Assembly (NCBI GenBank): GCA_046296195.1
Contig: JBKBLR010000010.1
Coordinates: forward strand, 27,239 to 91,238
DNA: 64,000 nt
Direction: 5' to 3'
Origin: Amphiplicatus sp046296195
GTDB lineage: Bacteria > Pseudomonadota > Alphaproteobacteria > Caulobacterales > Parvularculaceae
The notes beneath the pieces are model-generated. The model made no database searches and was not told the origin of the DNA. It saw only the letters and a list, made by a program, of their open reading frames with translations. Made by a program: the position numbers and the translations under genes. Positions 49,955 through 59,701 of the stretch are shown in pieces. Position 1 is the stretch's first letter. The number at the start of each line of letters is the position of its first letter.

Positions 49955-52357
49955 ATGATGCCAGGCGATTCCCTGTTTCCGGATCGCAAGGCCACGATGC
50001 CGAAGCCGAAAGACGCCGAACGCACCTGGCTCGCCCGCATCCTCGCGGCCTCGCCCACTTTCCGCGGCGCGGCCGAGGACGACCTCGCCGAGCTCGCCCG
50101 GGCGGCGCGCAACCTCGCCGTGCAGCGCGGCGGCGTCCTCGCGCCGCCCAAGGGCAAGGGCCCTGAAGTTTATGTCATCGAAACAGGCGTCGTCGCCAAG
50201 CTCGCGGCGGAGGTCGAAGGCGGAAAGAGCGTCCTCGTGGGGCTCTTCGGCGCGGGCGACGCGATCGCCATCGACACTGCTTTCCGGGAAAAGCCGGCCG
50301 TGTCCGGCGAAGACGCGGCGCGCGAATTGCGGGCGCTCTCCAACGTCACCGCCGCCGCGGTGCCCGTCGATGATTTCCGCCGCATCCTTCGCCGCAGCCA
50401 GGAAATAGCCGATGCGGCGATCGCAACGCTCGCGATCCGCCAGTCGAAACTCGAAACGCGCTTCGCGCTCGCGCTGCAGAGCCCGCTTGAGATGCGGCTC
50501 GCCGCCTTTTTCTCGCAGATGGCGGCGATGATCGCGGGCAATCGCTGGCAGCCGACCGTCGTCATCGGCAGGCTGTCGCAGAGCCTTGTCGCCGACATGC
50601 TGGGCGTCAGCCGCGAGCATGTGAACCGGACGCTCGCCATGTGGGAGAAGTCCGGACTCATCTTTCAGACAAAGACTGGCGACATCACGATCGAGAACCG
50701 CAAGCGGCTGATGGCGATCGCCGGCGAGCGTCGCGCCGCGCGCATCGCGACGCCGGAGGTTGACGCCCTGTGGGAGATAGACGCGCATCTCGATTACGGT
50801 CTCAACCAGGTCGCATACGATCTCGCGCTGGAGGCGCTGCGACGCAGTCCCCGCGACGACCGATTCAAGCACCGGGCGGCGCTGGCGCTGGCGCGCACCG
50901 GCGCGCTCGACGAGGCGCTCGCGCTCTTTGACAGCTTCCAGCTTGCGAAGAACGCATCGGATGAAGACATCCTCTGCCTCGGGCCGCGCCTGAGGCGCGA
51001 TGTCGCGTGCCGCACCAACCCGCCGGACGCGGCGCTGCTGGCGATCGCGGCGCGGGATTATGAGGCCGTCTATGCGAAAACCGGCGGATATTATCCGGGC
51101 GTCAGCGCGGCGGCGAGCTTCGCCATGGCAGGCGACCGAGCGCATGCCGCTGACATCGCAAGGAAGGTCGCTGCGGCGTGCGAATCCTTGCTCGACACGA
51201 TTGATGAGGATGATCCGTCGTATTACGCCCGCGCCTCGCTCGGCGAAGCGCTGCTGATCGCCGGCGACCGCGCCGGCGCCGAGCGCGCCTTCGCGGCGGC
51301 GCGCGGCGCCGATGATTTCAGTCCCGGCAAGGCTGCGACGACGCGCAAGCAGTTGCGCCGCCTCGCCGCGCCGCTGGCGTTCGACCCCGCGTGGATCGAC
51401 CGCGCCCTGCCGCAACGCGGCGCACTTTATTTCTCCGGGCCTATTGTCGCTGAAGGCGCTGACGAAGACGCCCTCGCCCGTGCTATCGATGATTTTCTTG
51501 AAGACCACGAGGTCGCCTCGGCCTTTGGCGCGCTCGCCGCCGGCGCGGACATCATCATCGCCGAGCGGCTTATCGAGGCGGGCGTTGCGCTTAACATCCA
51601 GTTGCCGCTGGCGCCGGAAGCTTTCCTGGCGCGGTCAGTCGCGCCTTACGGCGATGGATGGCGAAGACGCTTTATCACCTGCCTTGAGCGCGCCCAGACG
51701 ATCGAATGGAACCGAACCGCGCGCATCGGGCCCGCCGCCTATACGCTCGGCGCGCGCGTATCGATGGGCAAGGCGATTGCGCAGGCGCGTGCGCTCGACG
51801 GTCAAGCGCTCGGTTTTTTCGCCGTCCGCCGGCGGGGAACCGACGATCCGTCGATCAGCCATGGCAACGAGCGCCATTGGCGATCGCTTGGCCTTGCTGC
51901 AACGTCTGCGTCGCTCGATTGGGAAAAGCCGGCCGCCGCCGCCAACGACGATCCGCGTGGACAGGTTTTCTCTGCGCTGGTGATAGACGGACCCGGCGCT
52001 GCGGAGCTCAGGCCGGCCGGGGCCGCCTTCGCCGCCAGGGCGGAGAACGGCCTTCTCGCCGCTTTCGCCGAACCGCAGGGAGCCATCAAGGCGGCGCGCG
52101 CGCTTGCACCCCGTCATCCGGCGCTGCGCTTCTGGCTTGATGCGGGCCTTTCCCCCGATGGCGACGCCGAAGCGCTCGCGAAATCTCTCGTCACGGCGCT
52201 TTGCCGGCCGGAAACGGCGCCGGGGCGGGTCTACGCAAGCGAGATCTTCGCCGACTTCTCAACGGCGTCGCCTGAGCCGCCGGACTATGTCTATGTCGGG
52301 CACACGATGCTGGAAGAGAAGCTGCACCCCTGCCCCCTCTATCTGTTGCAATCATAG
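49955..52357 (+). CDS. Crp-HTH protein fused to TPR/SLOG-like and degenerate class III cyclase-like domains
   Basis: The first part of this 800-residue protein is a Crp/Fnr-type regulator: a cyclic-nucleotide-binding-like barrel (about 20-150) and a helix-turn-helix near 205-240 (RLSQSLVADMLGVSREHVNR). TPR-like helices follow (FKHRAALALARTGALDEALA), then a part like the TRAFs-binding module of signalling cyclases (YYPGVSAAASFAMAGDRAHA). Next is a nucleotide-binding-type part (FGALAAGADIIIAERLIEAG), and at about 665-800 a segment with a cyclase outline (SALVIDGPG, ENGLLAAFAEPQGAIKAA, VYASEIFADF, YVYVGHTMLEEKL). The catalytic aspartates of cyclases are missing. An alternative start is 49997. 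Function inferred as a multi-input regulator. Confidence 0.78.
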   Translation: MMPGDSLFPDRKATMPKPKDAERTWLARILAASPTFRGAAEDDLAELARAARNLAVQRGGVLAPPKGKGPEVYVIETGVVAKLAAEVEGGKSVLVGLFGAGDAIAIDTAFREKPAVSGEDAARELRALSNVTAAAVPVDDFRRILRRSQEIADAAIATLAIRQSKLETRFALALQSPLEMRLAAFFSQMAAMIAGNRWQPTVVIGRLSQSLVADMLGVSREHVNRTLAMWEKSGLIFQTKTGDITIENRKRLMAIAGERRAARIATPEVDALWEIDAHLDYGLNQVAYDLALEALRRSPRDDRFKHRAALALARTGALDEALALFDSFQLAKNASDEDILCLGPRLRRDVACRTNPPDAALLAIAARDYEAVYAKTGGYYPGVSAAASFAMAGDRAHAADIARKVAAACESLLDTIDEDDPSYYARASLGEALLIAGDRAGAERAFAAARGADDFSPGKAATTRKQLRRLAAPLAFDPAWIDRALPQRGALYFSGPIVAEGADEDALARAIDDFLEDHEVASAFGALAAGADIIIAERLIEAGVALNIQLPLAPEAFLARSVAPYGDGWRRRFITCLERAQTIEWNRTARIGPAAYTLGARVSMGKAIAQARALDGQALGFFAVRRRGTDDPSISHGNERHWRSLGLAATSASLDWEKPAAAANDDPRGQVFSALVIDGPGAAELRPAGAAFAARAENGLLAAFAEPQGAIKAARALAPRHPALRFWLDAGLSPDGDAEALAKSLVTALCRPETAPGRVYASEIFADFSTASPEPPDYVYVGHTMLEEKLHPCPLYLLQS

Positions 52358-52404
52358 CGGCCGCGGCCGATTGTTGAACCGACAAGCAAGAGGAGACTTC
52401 CGCC

Positions 52405-53832
52405 ATGCGCGACCTCACGAAATTCTACATCGGCGGCGCGTGGGTCGAGCCGCATGGCCGCGGCCGGCTCGACGTCATCAATCCGGCGACGGAAGAACCC
52501 TGCGCGACGATCGCGCTCGGCGATGCGACCGATGTCGACCGCGCGGTCAAGGCTGCGCGCGCCGCCTTCGAGGGCTTTGCGGCGACGACGGTCGACGACC
52601 GCAAGGCGCTTCTGCAGCGCATCATCCAAGTCTATTTGAAGCGCAATGAAGACATGGCGCGCGCGATCACCGAGGAGATGGGCGCGCCGAAGACGCTCGC
52701 GATCCAGGCGCAGTCCGCCTCCTCGCTCGGCCATTTCCAGACGGCGCTATCGGCGCTCGACGAAATCGCATTCGAAGAAGACAAGGGCTCGCACTGGCTC
52801 CTGCGCGAGCCTGTCGGCGTGTGCGCGCTCATCACGCCGTGGAACTGGCCTGCGAACCAGATCGCCTGCAAGGTCGCGCCGGCGCTCGCCGCCAGCTGCA
52901 CCATGGTGCTGAAGCCTTCCGAAGTCGCGCCGATTTCCGGTCACCTCTTCGCCGAGATTCTCGACGAGGCGGGCGTGCCCAAAGGCGTCTTCAACCTCGT
53001 TCACGGAACGGGTCCCGAAGTCGGCGCCGCGATGTCGTCGCATCCCGATGTCGACATGGTCTCCTTCACCGGCTCGACGCGCGCCGGCGTCGAAGTGGCG
53101 AAGAACGCCGCGCCGACCGTCAAGCGCGTCGCGCAGGAGCTCGGCGGCAAGTCCGCCAATATCATCCTTGACGACGCCGATTTCCAGCGCGCCGTCACCA
53201 TCGGCGTCCTCACCTGCATGAACAATTCCGGCCAGTCCTGCAATGCGCCGACGCGCATGCTAGTGCCGGAATCGCGCATGAACGAGGCGATCGAGATCGC
53301 GCGCGCGGCGGCCGCGAAGGTGAAGCCCGGCGATCCGAACGCCGAGGGCACGACCATCGGCCCCGTCGCCAGCGAGACGCAGTGGACGAAGATCCAGCGG
53401 CTGATCGAACAGGGCCTCAAGGAAGGCGCCGAGCTCGTCGCCGGCGGCCCCGGAAAGCCTGAGGGCCTGACGCGCGGCTATTACGTCAAGCCGACCGTAT
53501 TCGCGCGCGTGCGTAACGACATGACAATCGCGCGCGAGGAGATCTTCGGCCCCGTGCTGTCGATCATTCCCTACAAGGACGAAGACGACGCCGTCGCCAT
53601 CGCCAATGACACGCCTTACGGCCTTTCCGGCTATGTCTACAGCGGAGACATCAATCACGCCCGCAAGGTGGCCCGGCGCCTCAGGACCGGCAATGTGCAT
53701 CTCAACGGCGCCGGCGTCGACGTCACCGCCCCCTTCGGCGGCTACAAGCAATCCGGCAACGGACGCGAATGGGGCGTGCACGGCGTCGAGGAGTTCCTTG
53801 AGAAAAAAGCGATCCTGAAACCGAAGAAATGA
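52405..53832 (+). CDS. Aldehyde dehydrogenase family protein
   Basis: This 475-residue NAD(P)-dependent enzyme oxidises aldehydes to acids. NAD-site motifs are PWNWPANQIACKVAPALAAS and SFTGSTRAGVEVAKNAA, the catalytic glutamate is in QELGGKSANI and the nucleophile in NNSGQSCNAPTRM. It ends PFGGYKQSGNGREWGVHGVE. The ATG at 52405 follows AGAGGAG. The acetyl-CoA synthetase gene starts 13 bases after the stop, so the pair may turn acetaldehyde or a similar aldehyde into acetate and then acetyl-CoA. Confidence 0.94.
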   Translation: MRDLTKFYIGGAWVEPHGRGRLDVINPATEEPCATIALGDATDVDRAVKAARAAFEGFAATTVDDRKALLQRIIQVYLKRNEDMARAITEEMGAPKTLAIQAQSASSLGHFQTALSALDEIAFEEDKGSHWLLREPVGVCALITPWNWPANQIACKVAPALAASCTMVLKPSEVAPISGHLFAEILDEAGVPKGVFNLVHGTGPEVGAAMSSHPDVDMVSFTGSTRAGVEVAKNAAPTVKRVAQELGGKSANIILDDADFQRAVTIGVLTCMNNSGQSCNAPTRMLVPESRMNEAIEIARAAAAKVKPGDPNAEGTTIGPVASETQWTKIQRLIEQGLKEGAELVAGGPGKPEGLTRGYYVKPTVFARVRNDMTIAREEIFGPVLSIIPYKDEDDAVAIANDTPYGLSGYVYSGDINHARKVARRLRTGNVHLNGAGVDVTAPFGGYKQSGNGREWGVHGVEEFLEKKAILKPKK

Positions 53833-53845
53833 CGCCGCGCCAGCC

Positions 53846-55777
53846 ATGAGCGAGATCATCCCCGTAAAGCCCGCCGCCGCAGAGCGCGCCTTCTGGACGC
53901 GCGAATCCTACGAGCGCGCCTATAGCCGCTCGATCGAGAGCCCGGAGGCGTTCTGGGCGGAGATCGCCGAGCGGCTCGACTGGGTGACGTTCCCGACGCG
54001 CATCAAGGACGTCTCCTTCAGGAAGGAAGACTTCCGCATCCGCTGGTACGAGGACGGCTGGCTCAACGCCTCCGTGAACTGCATCGACCGGCATCTGCCG
54101 GAGCGCGCGGATGATGTCGCGATCCTATGGGAAGGCGATGACCCGAAGGACGACCGCCGCATCACCTATGCCGAGCTTCACGGCGAAGTCTGCCGGATGG
54201 CGAACATCCTGAAGGCGCGCGGGGTCAAACGCGGCGACCGCGTCGTCATCTATATGCCGATGATCCCCGAAGCCGCCTATGCGATGCTCGCCGCAGCGCG
54301 GATCGGCGCGGTTCACTCCGTCGTCTTCGGCGGATTTTCGCCGGACAGCCTTGCAAGCCGCATCGAGGATTGCGGCGCCGTCGCCGTCATCACCGCCGAT
54401 GAAGGCCTGCGCGGCGGCAAGCGCATTCCCTTGAAGCGCAATGTCGACGCTGCGCTCGCCAAGGCGGACGGGGTGCGGCTCGTCCTCGTCGTCAGGCGCA
54501 CCGGCGGCGACATCGGCTGGACACCAGGACGCGATCTCTGGTGGGAGGCCTCGCGCGAGGATGTGTCTCCCGATTGCCCGCCCGAGATCATGAACGCCGA
54601 AGACCCGCTGTTCATCCTTTACACCTCAGGGTCTACGGGCAAGCCCAAGGGCGTCCTTCACACCACGGGGGGCTATCTCGTCTACGCCGCCTTCACCCAT
54701 GAGGCGGTGTTCGATTACCGGCCCGGCGAGACTTATTGGTGCACGGCCGATGTCGGCTGGGTGACCGGGCACACCTATATCGTCTACGGTCCGCTTGCGA
54801 ATGGCGCGACGACGCTGATGTTTGAAGGCGTGCCGACCTATCCGGACGCCTCGCGCTTCTGGCGCGTCTGCGAGAAGCATAAGGTGAACATCTTCTATAC
54901 CGCGCCGACAGCGCTGCGCTCGCTGATGCGCGAGGGCGAAGGCCCCGTGAACGCCGCGGACCTTTCATCGGTGCGCCTTCTTGGCACGGTCGGCGAGCCG
55001 ATCAATCCGGAAGCCTGGCTCTGGTATTATCGCACGGTCGGCCGGACGCGCTGCCCGATCGTCGACACTTGGTGGCAGACGGAAACGGGCGGGGCCCTGA
55101 TTTCGCCCCTGCCCGGCGCGACCGACCTCAAGCCCGGCTCGGCGACGAAGCCGCTGTTCGGCGTGCGCCCGGCGCTCGTCGACGCCGACGGAAACTTCAT
55201 CCAGGGCGCGGCGAGTGGCAATCTCGTGCTCCTCGATTCCTGGCCCGGCCAGATGCGCACCGTTTTCGGCGACCACCAGCGCTTCATCGACACCTATTTC
55301 TCGACCTATCCAGGCATGTATTTCACCGGCGACGGGGCGCGGCGCGACGAGGACGGATATTGGTGGATCACGGGCCGCGTCGATGACGTCCTCAACGTCT
55401 CCGGCCACCGCATCGGCACGGCGGAGGTTGAAAGCGCGCTCGTCGCCCACCCCGAGGTCGCGGAGGCCGCCGTCGTCGGCTATCCGCACGACATCAAGGG
55501 TCAGGGCATCTACGCCTATGTGACGCTAATGCAGGGCGCGGCGCCCTCTGAAACGCTTGAAGCGGAATTATCCGCCTACGTCCGGAATGAAATCGGCGCG
55601 ATCGCAAGACCCGACATCATCCAGTTCGCACCGGCCCTGCCGAAGACGCGGTCGGGGAAGATCATGCGGCGTATCTTGCGAAAGATCGCAGAGAACGATC
55701 TCTCCAATCTCGGCGACACGACGACGCTCGCCGAACCGGGCGTCGTCGACGACCTCGTCAGGAACCGGCGAAACTGA
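53846..55777 (+). CDS. acsA: Acetyl-CoA synthetase (AMP-forming)
   Basis: This 643-residue enzyme makes acetyl-CoA from acetate, ATP and CoA. It has the Acs N-terminus (FWTRESYERAYSRSIESPEA), NCIDRHLPERADDVAILWEG, the ATP motif LYTSGSTGKPKGVLHTTGGY, WCTADVGWVTGHTYIVYGPL, DTWWQTETGGALISPLPG and the C-terminal acetylation-site lysine in LPKTRSGKIMRRILRKIAEN. The length is typical. It is cotranscribed with the aldehyde dehydrogenase and ends five bases from the convergent hemC. Confidence 0.97.
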   Translation: MSEIIPVKPAAAERAFWTRESYERAYSRSIESPEAFWAEIAERLDWVTFPTRIKDVSFRKEDFRIRWYEDGWLNASVNCIDRHLPERADDVAILWEGDDPKDDRRITYAELHGEVCRMANILKARGVKRGDRVVIYMPMIPEAAYAMLAAARIGAVHSVVFGGFSPDSLASRIEDCGAVAVITADEGLRGGKRIPLKRNVDAALAKADGVRLVLVVRRTGGDIGWTPGRDLWWEASREDVSPDCPPEIMNAEDPLFILYTSGSTGKPKGVLHTTGGYLVYAAFTHEAVFDYRPGETYWCTADVGWVTGHTYIVYGPLANGATTLMFEGVPTYPDASRFWRVCEKHKVNIFYTAPTALRSLMREGEGPVNAADLSSVRLLGTVGEPINPEAWLWYYRTVGRTRCPIVDTWWQTETGGALISPLPGATDLKPGSATKPLFGVRPALVDADGNFIQGAASGNLVLLDSWPGQMRTVFGDHQRFIDTYFSTYPGMYFTGDGARRDEDGYWWITGRVDDVLNVSGHRIGTAEVESALVAHPEVAEAAVVGYPHDIKGQGIYAYVTLMQGAAPSETLEAELSAYVRNEIGAIARPDIIQFAPALPKTRSGKIMRRILRKIAENDLSNLGDTTTLAEPGVVDDLVRNRRN

Positions 55778-55781
55778 CTGG

Positions 55782-56768
55782 TCAGGGGCGGGCCGCCTCG
55801 ATGACCCGCTTGGCGCCTTTCTCGACAAGCTCCAGCCCCACCGCGCGGCCGAGCTCGCGCGGGCGGTCGATGGGCCCCTCGCGCATCGCCTCAATAATGG
55901 TCTGCCCGTCATGGCTGATGACGGCGCCCTTGAGGCTGAGCCGCGTCACGTCCACTTTCGCGTAGCCCGCGATTGGCGCGTTGCAATGACCGTTGAGGAT
56001 CCACAGCATTTCGCGCTCCGCTTCAGCGATCGCGCGCGTTTCCGCATGGTCGATGCGGGCGAGCGCTTGTCGCGTCGCCCAGTCGCTTGCGGGGCACTCG
56101 ACCGCGACGATCGCTTGCCCCACCGCCGGCAGCATCAGCTCCGACGACAGGATGCGCGAGATGCGGGCCGCCCTGCCGATGCGCTCAAGGCCGGAGGCGC
56201 CCATGATGAGCGCGTCGGCCGGCCCCGCCTCGCCGCCGTCGGGGAGTTTCTGGGGAATGCGCTCGTCGAGCTTTTTCAGGCGCGTGTCCGCAGCGCCGCG
56301 GAAATGAATGACTTCAGCCTCAGGAAACAGCCGCCTCAGATAGGCGGCGCGCCGCACCGCGTTGGTGCCGATCTTCATGCCCGCGAGCCGACGCCGGTCG
56401 ATCGCCTCGACCGGATCGGCGCCCACAGGCAAAACGATCGCATCCTCGGCGGCGTCGCGTTTCAAGTAGGCGGCGATGACGAGGCCCGGCGTCTCCTGGT
56501 CGCCCGGCATGTCCTTCAGGGAATGCATGGCGCAGTGAAGTTCGCCCGCGACCATCGCGGCGCGCAGCTCGCCCACGAAGGCGCCGCCTTTCCCGCCATG
56601 TTTGTCAAGCTTGGCTACCTGGTCACGATCCCCGCTCGGCGTGAAGGTGACGACTTCGGGCGCCGAGCCCGGGAAGGCGAGCGACAGCAGCCGCGCGACC
56701 TCGCGCGTCTGGGCGAGCGCCATGGCGCTGCCGCGCGTCCCGATTCGAAGATTGCCGGCTCCGGTCAT
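55782..56768 (-). CDS. hemC: Porphobilinogen deaminase (hydroxymethylbilane synthase)
   Basis: This 328-residue enzyme links four porphobilinogen units in haem synthesis. Motifs are LRIGTRGSAMALAQT, KGGAFVGELRAAMVAGELHC, AMHSLKDMPGD, the substrate arginines in RRAAYLRRLFPEA, and the cysteine that carries the dipyrromethane cofactor in NGHCNAPIAGYA. It begins with ATG at 56768. Unlike hemN it has no visible FNR-type box. It is convergent with acsA. Confidence 0.95.
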   Translation of the reverse strand: MTGAGNLRIGTRGSAMALAQTREVARLLSLAFPGSAPEVVTFTPSGDRDQVAKLDKHGGKGGAFVGELRAAMVAGELHCAMHSLKDMPGDQETPGLVIAAYLKRDAAEDAIVLPVGADPVEAIDRRRLAGMKIGTNAVRRAAYLRRLFPEAEVIHFRGAADTRLKKLDERIPQKLPDGGEAGPADALIMGASGLERIGRAARISRILSSELMLPAVGQAIVAVECPASDWATRQALARIDHAETRAIAEAEREMLWILNGHCNAPIAGYAKVDVTRLSLKGAVISHDGQTIIEAMREGPIDRPRELGRAVGLELVEKGAKRVIEAARP

Positions 56769-56867
56769 GACCCGTCTCTAACGCGGATCGCCGTCGCTTG
56801 AACAGCCAAGAAACCTTGCAGGGTCCGTGCGCTTCGCGGCACGATGGCGACGATCGAGGAGGCAGGG

Positions 56868-58814
56868 ATGATGACGAGACTTCTAACGGCTGTGGCGATC
56901 GCCGCAATCTGCGTGACGGCGGCCGGCCATGCGCAGGACTATCCAGACCAGCTTCTCTGGGGCGACACGCACCTGCACACGAACCTCTCTGTCGACGCCT
57001 ATTTCCTGCAGAATCGGACGGCGGACGCGGACACCGCCTACCGCTTCGCCAAAGGCGAACCCGTCATCCACCCCTATTCGCGCGCGCGGATGCAGTTGCA
57101 GACCCCGCTCGACTTCCTCGCCGTCTCCGATCACGCCGAACTGATGGGCACGCCCTATGCCCTGTTCACGCAAGGCGACAAACGCCTCGCCAACACCCGC
57201 CTCGGCAAGCGCCTCATCGAACTTCAGAAAGCCGGCAATGATGAGGACGCCTTCGGGCTCTTCATCCTCGCGATCACGCTCGCCGACACGCCGCCGGAAA
57301 AGCGGCCGAAGAAGCCTGGTCTCGGCGACGTCCTCCTCTGGCGCTGGCAGGACCTGACCTCGGCGCCGGACCTCCGCGCGCGCGCGACGCGTTGGCTCCT
57401 TTCCGACCCGTCGCTGCTCGATGAACTCGAAAACGAGGAGCTGTTCCGTTCCTTCTGGGTGAAGAATCTCGACGCCGCGACGAAGCACAACACGCCGGGC
57501 AGGTTCACGACCTTCGTCGCCTGGGAATACACGCCGACGCCGAACGGGGCGAACCTTCACCGCATCGTCATCACCGACGCGGCGCCGGAAAGGGCGAAGG
57601 CCTTCCTGCCCTATTCGGCCAATGACAGCGGGAACCCGGAAGACCTCTGGCGCTGGCTTGACAGAACCCACGCCGAAACGGGCGCCGATTTCGTTTCGAT
57701 CCCCCATAACTCCAACATCTCGAAAGGACGGATGTTCGCCACGGTCGACAATGAAGGCCGGCCGATCACTGCAGATTACGCGCGCCTTCGCGCCAGCTGG
57801 GAGCCGGTGGCGGAGGTGACGCAGATCAAGGGCACATCCGAGACGCATCCGATCCTGTCGCCGGACGACGAGTTCGCCGGTTTCGAGTTTTTCGGGCAGC
57901 TGATCGAAGCGCGTCAGGACGCAGAACACACGCCGACTGTCACAAGCGCCGATTATGTCCGCAGCGCGCTGAAAACGGGCCTCGAGCTCGAAGCAAAGCT
58001 CGGCGTCAATCCTTACAAGCTGGGCATGATCGGCTCGACCGATTCCCACAGCGGCCTTCCCTCGGCGGAAGAAAACAACTTCACCGGCAAGTTCGGCTTC
58101 GACGTTATCCCCGAGAACAAGCCGGCGGGCGCCGTCGTTTCGCAGATTTCGGGCTGGGACATGTCGGCCTCGGGGCTCGCCGCCGTGTGGGCGAGGGAAA
58201 ACACGCGCGAGGAGATCTTCTCCGCTTTCAAACGCCGCGAGGTCTACGCAACAACCGGCCCGCGCATCGCCGTACGTTTCTTCGGCGGCTTTAATTTCAC
58301 CGAGGCCGACCTCGCCAGCGCTGATCTCGCTGCGACCGGCTACGCCAAGGGCGTGCCGATGGGCGGCGACCTTTCCGGCACAGGCGCGACGCCGACCTTC
58401 CTCATCCAGGCCGTGAGGGATCCCAAGGGCGCCAATCTCGACCGCGTGCAGGTCGTCAAAGGCTGGCTCGGGCCGGACGGCAAGGCGCGGGAAAAGGTCT
58501 TTGACGTCGCCTGGAGCGCCGGGCGCGATCGCGCTCCGCAAGGAAAGCTCACGCCTGTCGGCGACACGGTCGACATCGCGTCGGCGAGCTATCGCAACAC
58601 GATCGGCGCGGCGGAACTTGCGACCGTCTGGCGCGATCCCGATTTCGATGCTTCGCAGAAGGCCTTCTATTATGTGCGGGTCCTCGAAATTCCCACGCCT
58701 CGCAATTCAACCTATGACGCCGCAGCGCTCGGAATCGAGCCGCCCGAAGGCTATGCGGCGGCGATCCAGGAGCGCGCCTACACCTCGCCGATCTGGTATT
58801 CACCGGGCTCTTGA
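56868..58814 (+). CDS. DUF3604 family secreted metallohydrolase-like protein
   Basis: This 648-residue protein has a signal peptide (LLTAVAIAAICVTAAGHA). Its start of the mature part, LLWGDTHLHTNLSVDAY, has the paired histidines (H35, H37) of PHP-type metal sites; AVSDHAELMG (D88, H89) and GSTDSHSGLPSA follow later, and the remainder is the DUF3604 fold. The family is thought to be metal-dependent hydrolases but is undescribed. The ATG at 56868 follows AGGAGG. It is followed within five bases by a parvulin-like gene and then a HupE gene, a tight three-gene operon. Confidence 0.9.
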   Translation: MMTRLLTAVAIAAICVTAAGHAQDYPDQLLWGDTHLHTNLSVDAYFLQNRTADADTAYRFAKGEPVIHPYSRARMQLQTPLDFLAVSDHAELMGTPYALFTQGDKRLANTRLGKRLIELQKAGNDEDAFGLFILAITLADTPPEKRPKKPGLGDVLLWRWQDLTSAPDLRARATRWLLSDPSLLDELENEELFRSFWVKNLDAATKHNTPGRFTTFVAWEYTPTPNGANLHRIVITDAAPERAKAFLPYSANDSGNPEDLWRWLDRTHAETGADFVSIPHNSNISKGRMFATVDNEGRPITADYARLRASWEPVAEVTQIKGTSETHPILSPDDEFAGFEFFGQLIEARQDAEHTPTVTSADYVRSALKTGLELEAKLGVNPYKLGMIGSTDSHSGLPSAEENNFTGKFGFDVIPENKPAGAVVSQISGWDMSASGLAAVWARENTREEIFSAFKRREVYATTGPRIAVRFFGGFNFTEADLASADLAATGYAKGVPMGGDLSGTGATPTFLIQAVRDPKGANLDRVQVVKGWLGPDGKAREKVFDVAWSAGRDRAPQGKLTPVGDTVDIASASYRNTIGAAELATVWRDPDFDASQKAFYYVRVLEIPTPRNSTYDAAALGIEPPEGYAAAIQERAYTSPIWYSPGS

Positions 58815-58819
58815 CCCTT

Positions 58820-59701
58820 ATGCGGCTCGCCGCGCTGCTTCGGGATCCGTTGACGCATTTCCTCGCAGCGGGCGCGGCGCTCTTTATCATCGCGAGCGCG
58901 GCGAAGCCGCCCGGCTCAGGCGACCAGACGATCATCGTCGATCGCGCCGCGCTCCTCGCCCACATCCAGTATCGCTCAAAAGCGTTCGAGCCCGGAGCCG
59001 CCGAAGCGCTGCTCGACGGCCTCAGCGCCGAAGCGCGCGACAGGCTGATCGCCGATTATGTGCGCGAGGAAGCGCTTGACCGCGAAGCGCGCGCGCTCGG
59101 CCTTGACGCCGGCGATTATGTCATCCGCCAGCGCCGGGTGCAGAAGGCGGAATTCCTCGCCGAAGCCGCAGCGCTGACGGCCGAGCCGACCGATGAGGAC
59201 ATCAACGCCTATTACAAGGCGAACAAGGAGCGTTATAGCTCGCCGCCCGCCGCGACGCTGACGCATGTCTTCCTGTCCGTGAAGGAACGTCCCCGCGAGG
59301 AAGCCCGGGCGCTCGCGCGCGCGCTGCTCGAAAGGCTCGAAACCGACAAGGCGGGCTTTGACGACGCCCTGCGCTATGGCGAGCGTTTCCTCTTTCACCG
59401 GAACTACGTCGACCGCACCGACGATTATATCGAGAGCCAGCTCGGGGCCGCTGCTGCAGAGGCCGCCTTCGATCCGGCGACGCCGCTCGGGCGATGGATC
59501 GGGCCTTATTCCTCCGACTATGGCGAGCATCTTCTCTTCGTGACGGCGCGCACGCCCGCGCGTCTCGCGCCGCTTGATGACATCAAGGATCTCGTCCGCG
59601 CCGATCTCGTCGAGGAGCGCCGCCAGCAGGCGATCGACCGGGCCATCGACTCGATCGTCGCGCGCTACGCGGTCGTCAACCGCCTTGGCGACCGGCGCTG
59701 A
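58820..59701 (+). CDS. Parvulin-type peptidyl-prolyl cis-trans isomerase-like membrane protein
   Basis: This 293-residue protein has one N-terminal membrane helix (THFLAAGAALFIIASAA). A SurA/PpiC-like chain follows: VDRAALLAHIQYRSKAF, a helical arm EEALDREARALGLDAGD, then a parvulin-type part (ATLTHVFLSVKERPREEARA to WIGPYSSDYGEHLLFV). It should help fold an exported partner, likely DUF3604 or a HupE partner. The ATG at 58820 is chosen over a TTG at 58811. It overlaps the HupE start by one base. Confidence 0.82.
   Translation: MRLAALLRDPLTHFLAAGAALFIIASAAKPPGSGDQTIIVDRAALLAHIQYRSKAFEPGAAEALLDGLSAEARDRLIADYVREEALDREARALGLDAGDYVIRQRRVQKAEFLAEAAALTAEPTDEDINAYYKANKERYSSPPAATLTHVFLSVKERPREEARALARALLERLETDKAGFDDALRYGERFLFHRNYVDRTDDYIESQLGAAAAEAAFDPATPLGRWIGPYSSDYGEHLLFVTARTPARLAPLDDIKDLVRADLVEERRQQAIDRAIDSIVARYAVVNRLGDRR

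Noticed and set aside
49754..51508. A 584-codon minus-strand frame opposite the Crp-domain gene
   Set aside because: It has no domain, and the plus strand carries a recognised Crp helix-turn-helix here.
56883..58541. A 552-codon minus-strand frame opposite the DUF3604 gene
   Set aside because: It is antisense to a protein with clear motifs and is arginine-rich low-complexity.
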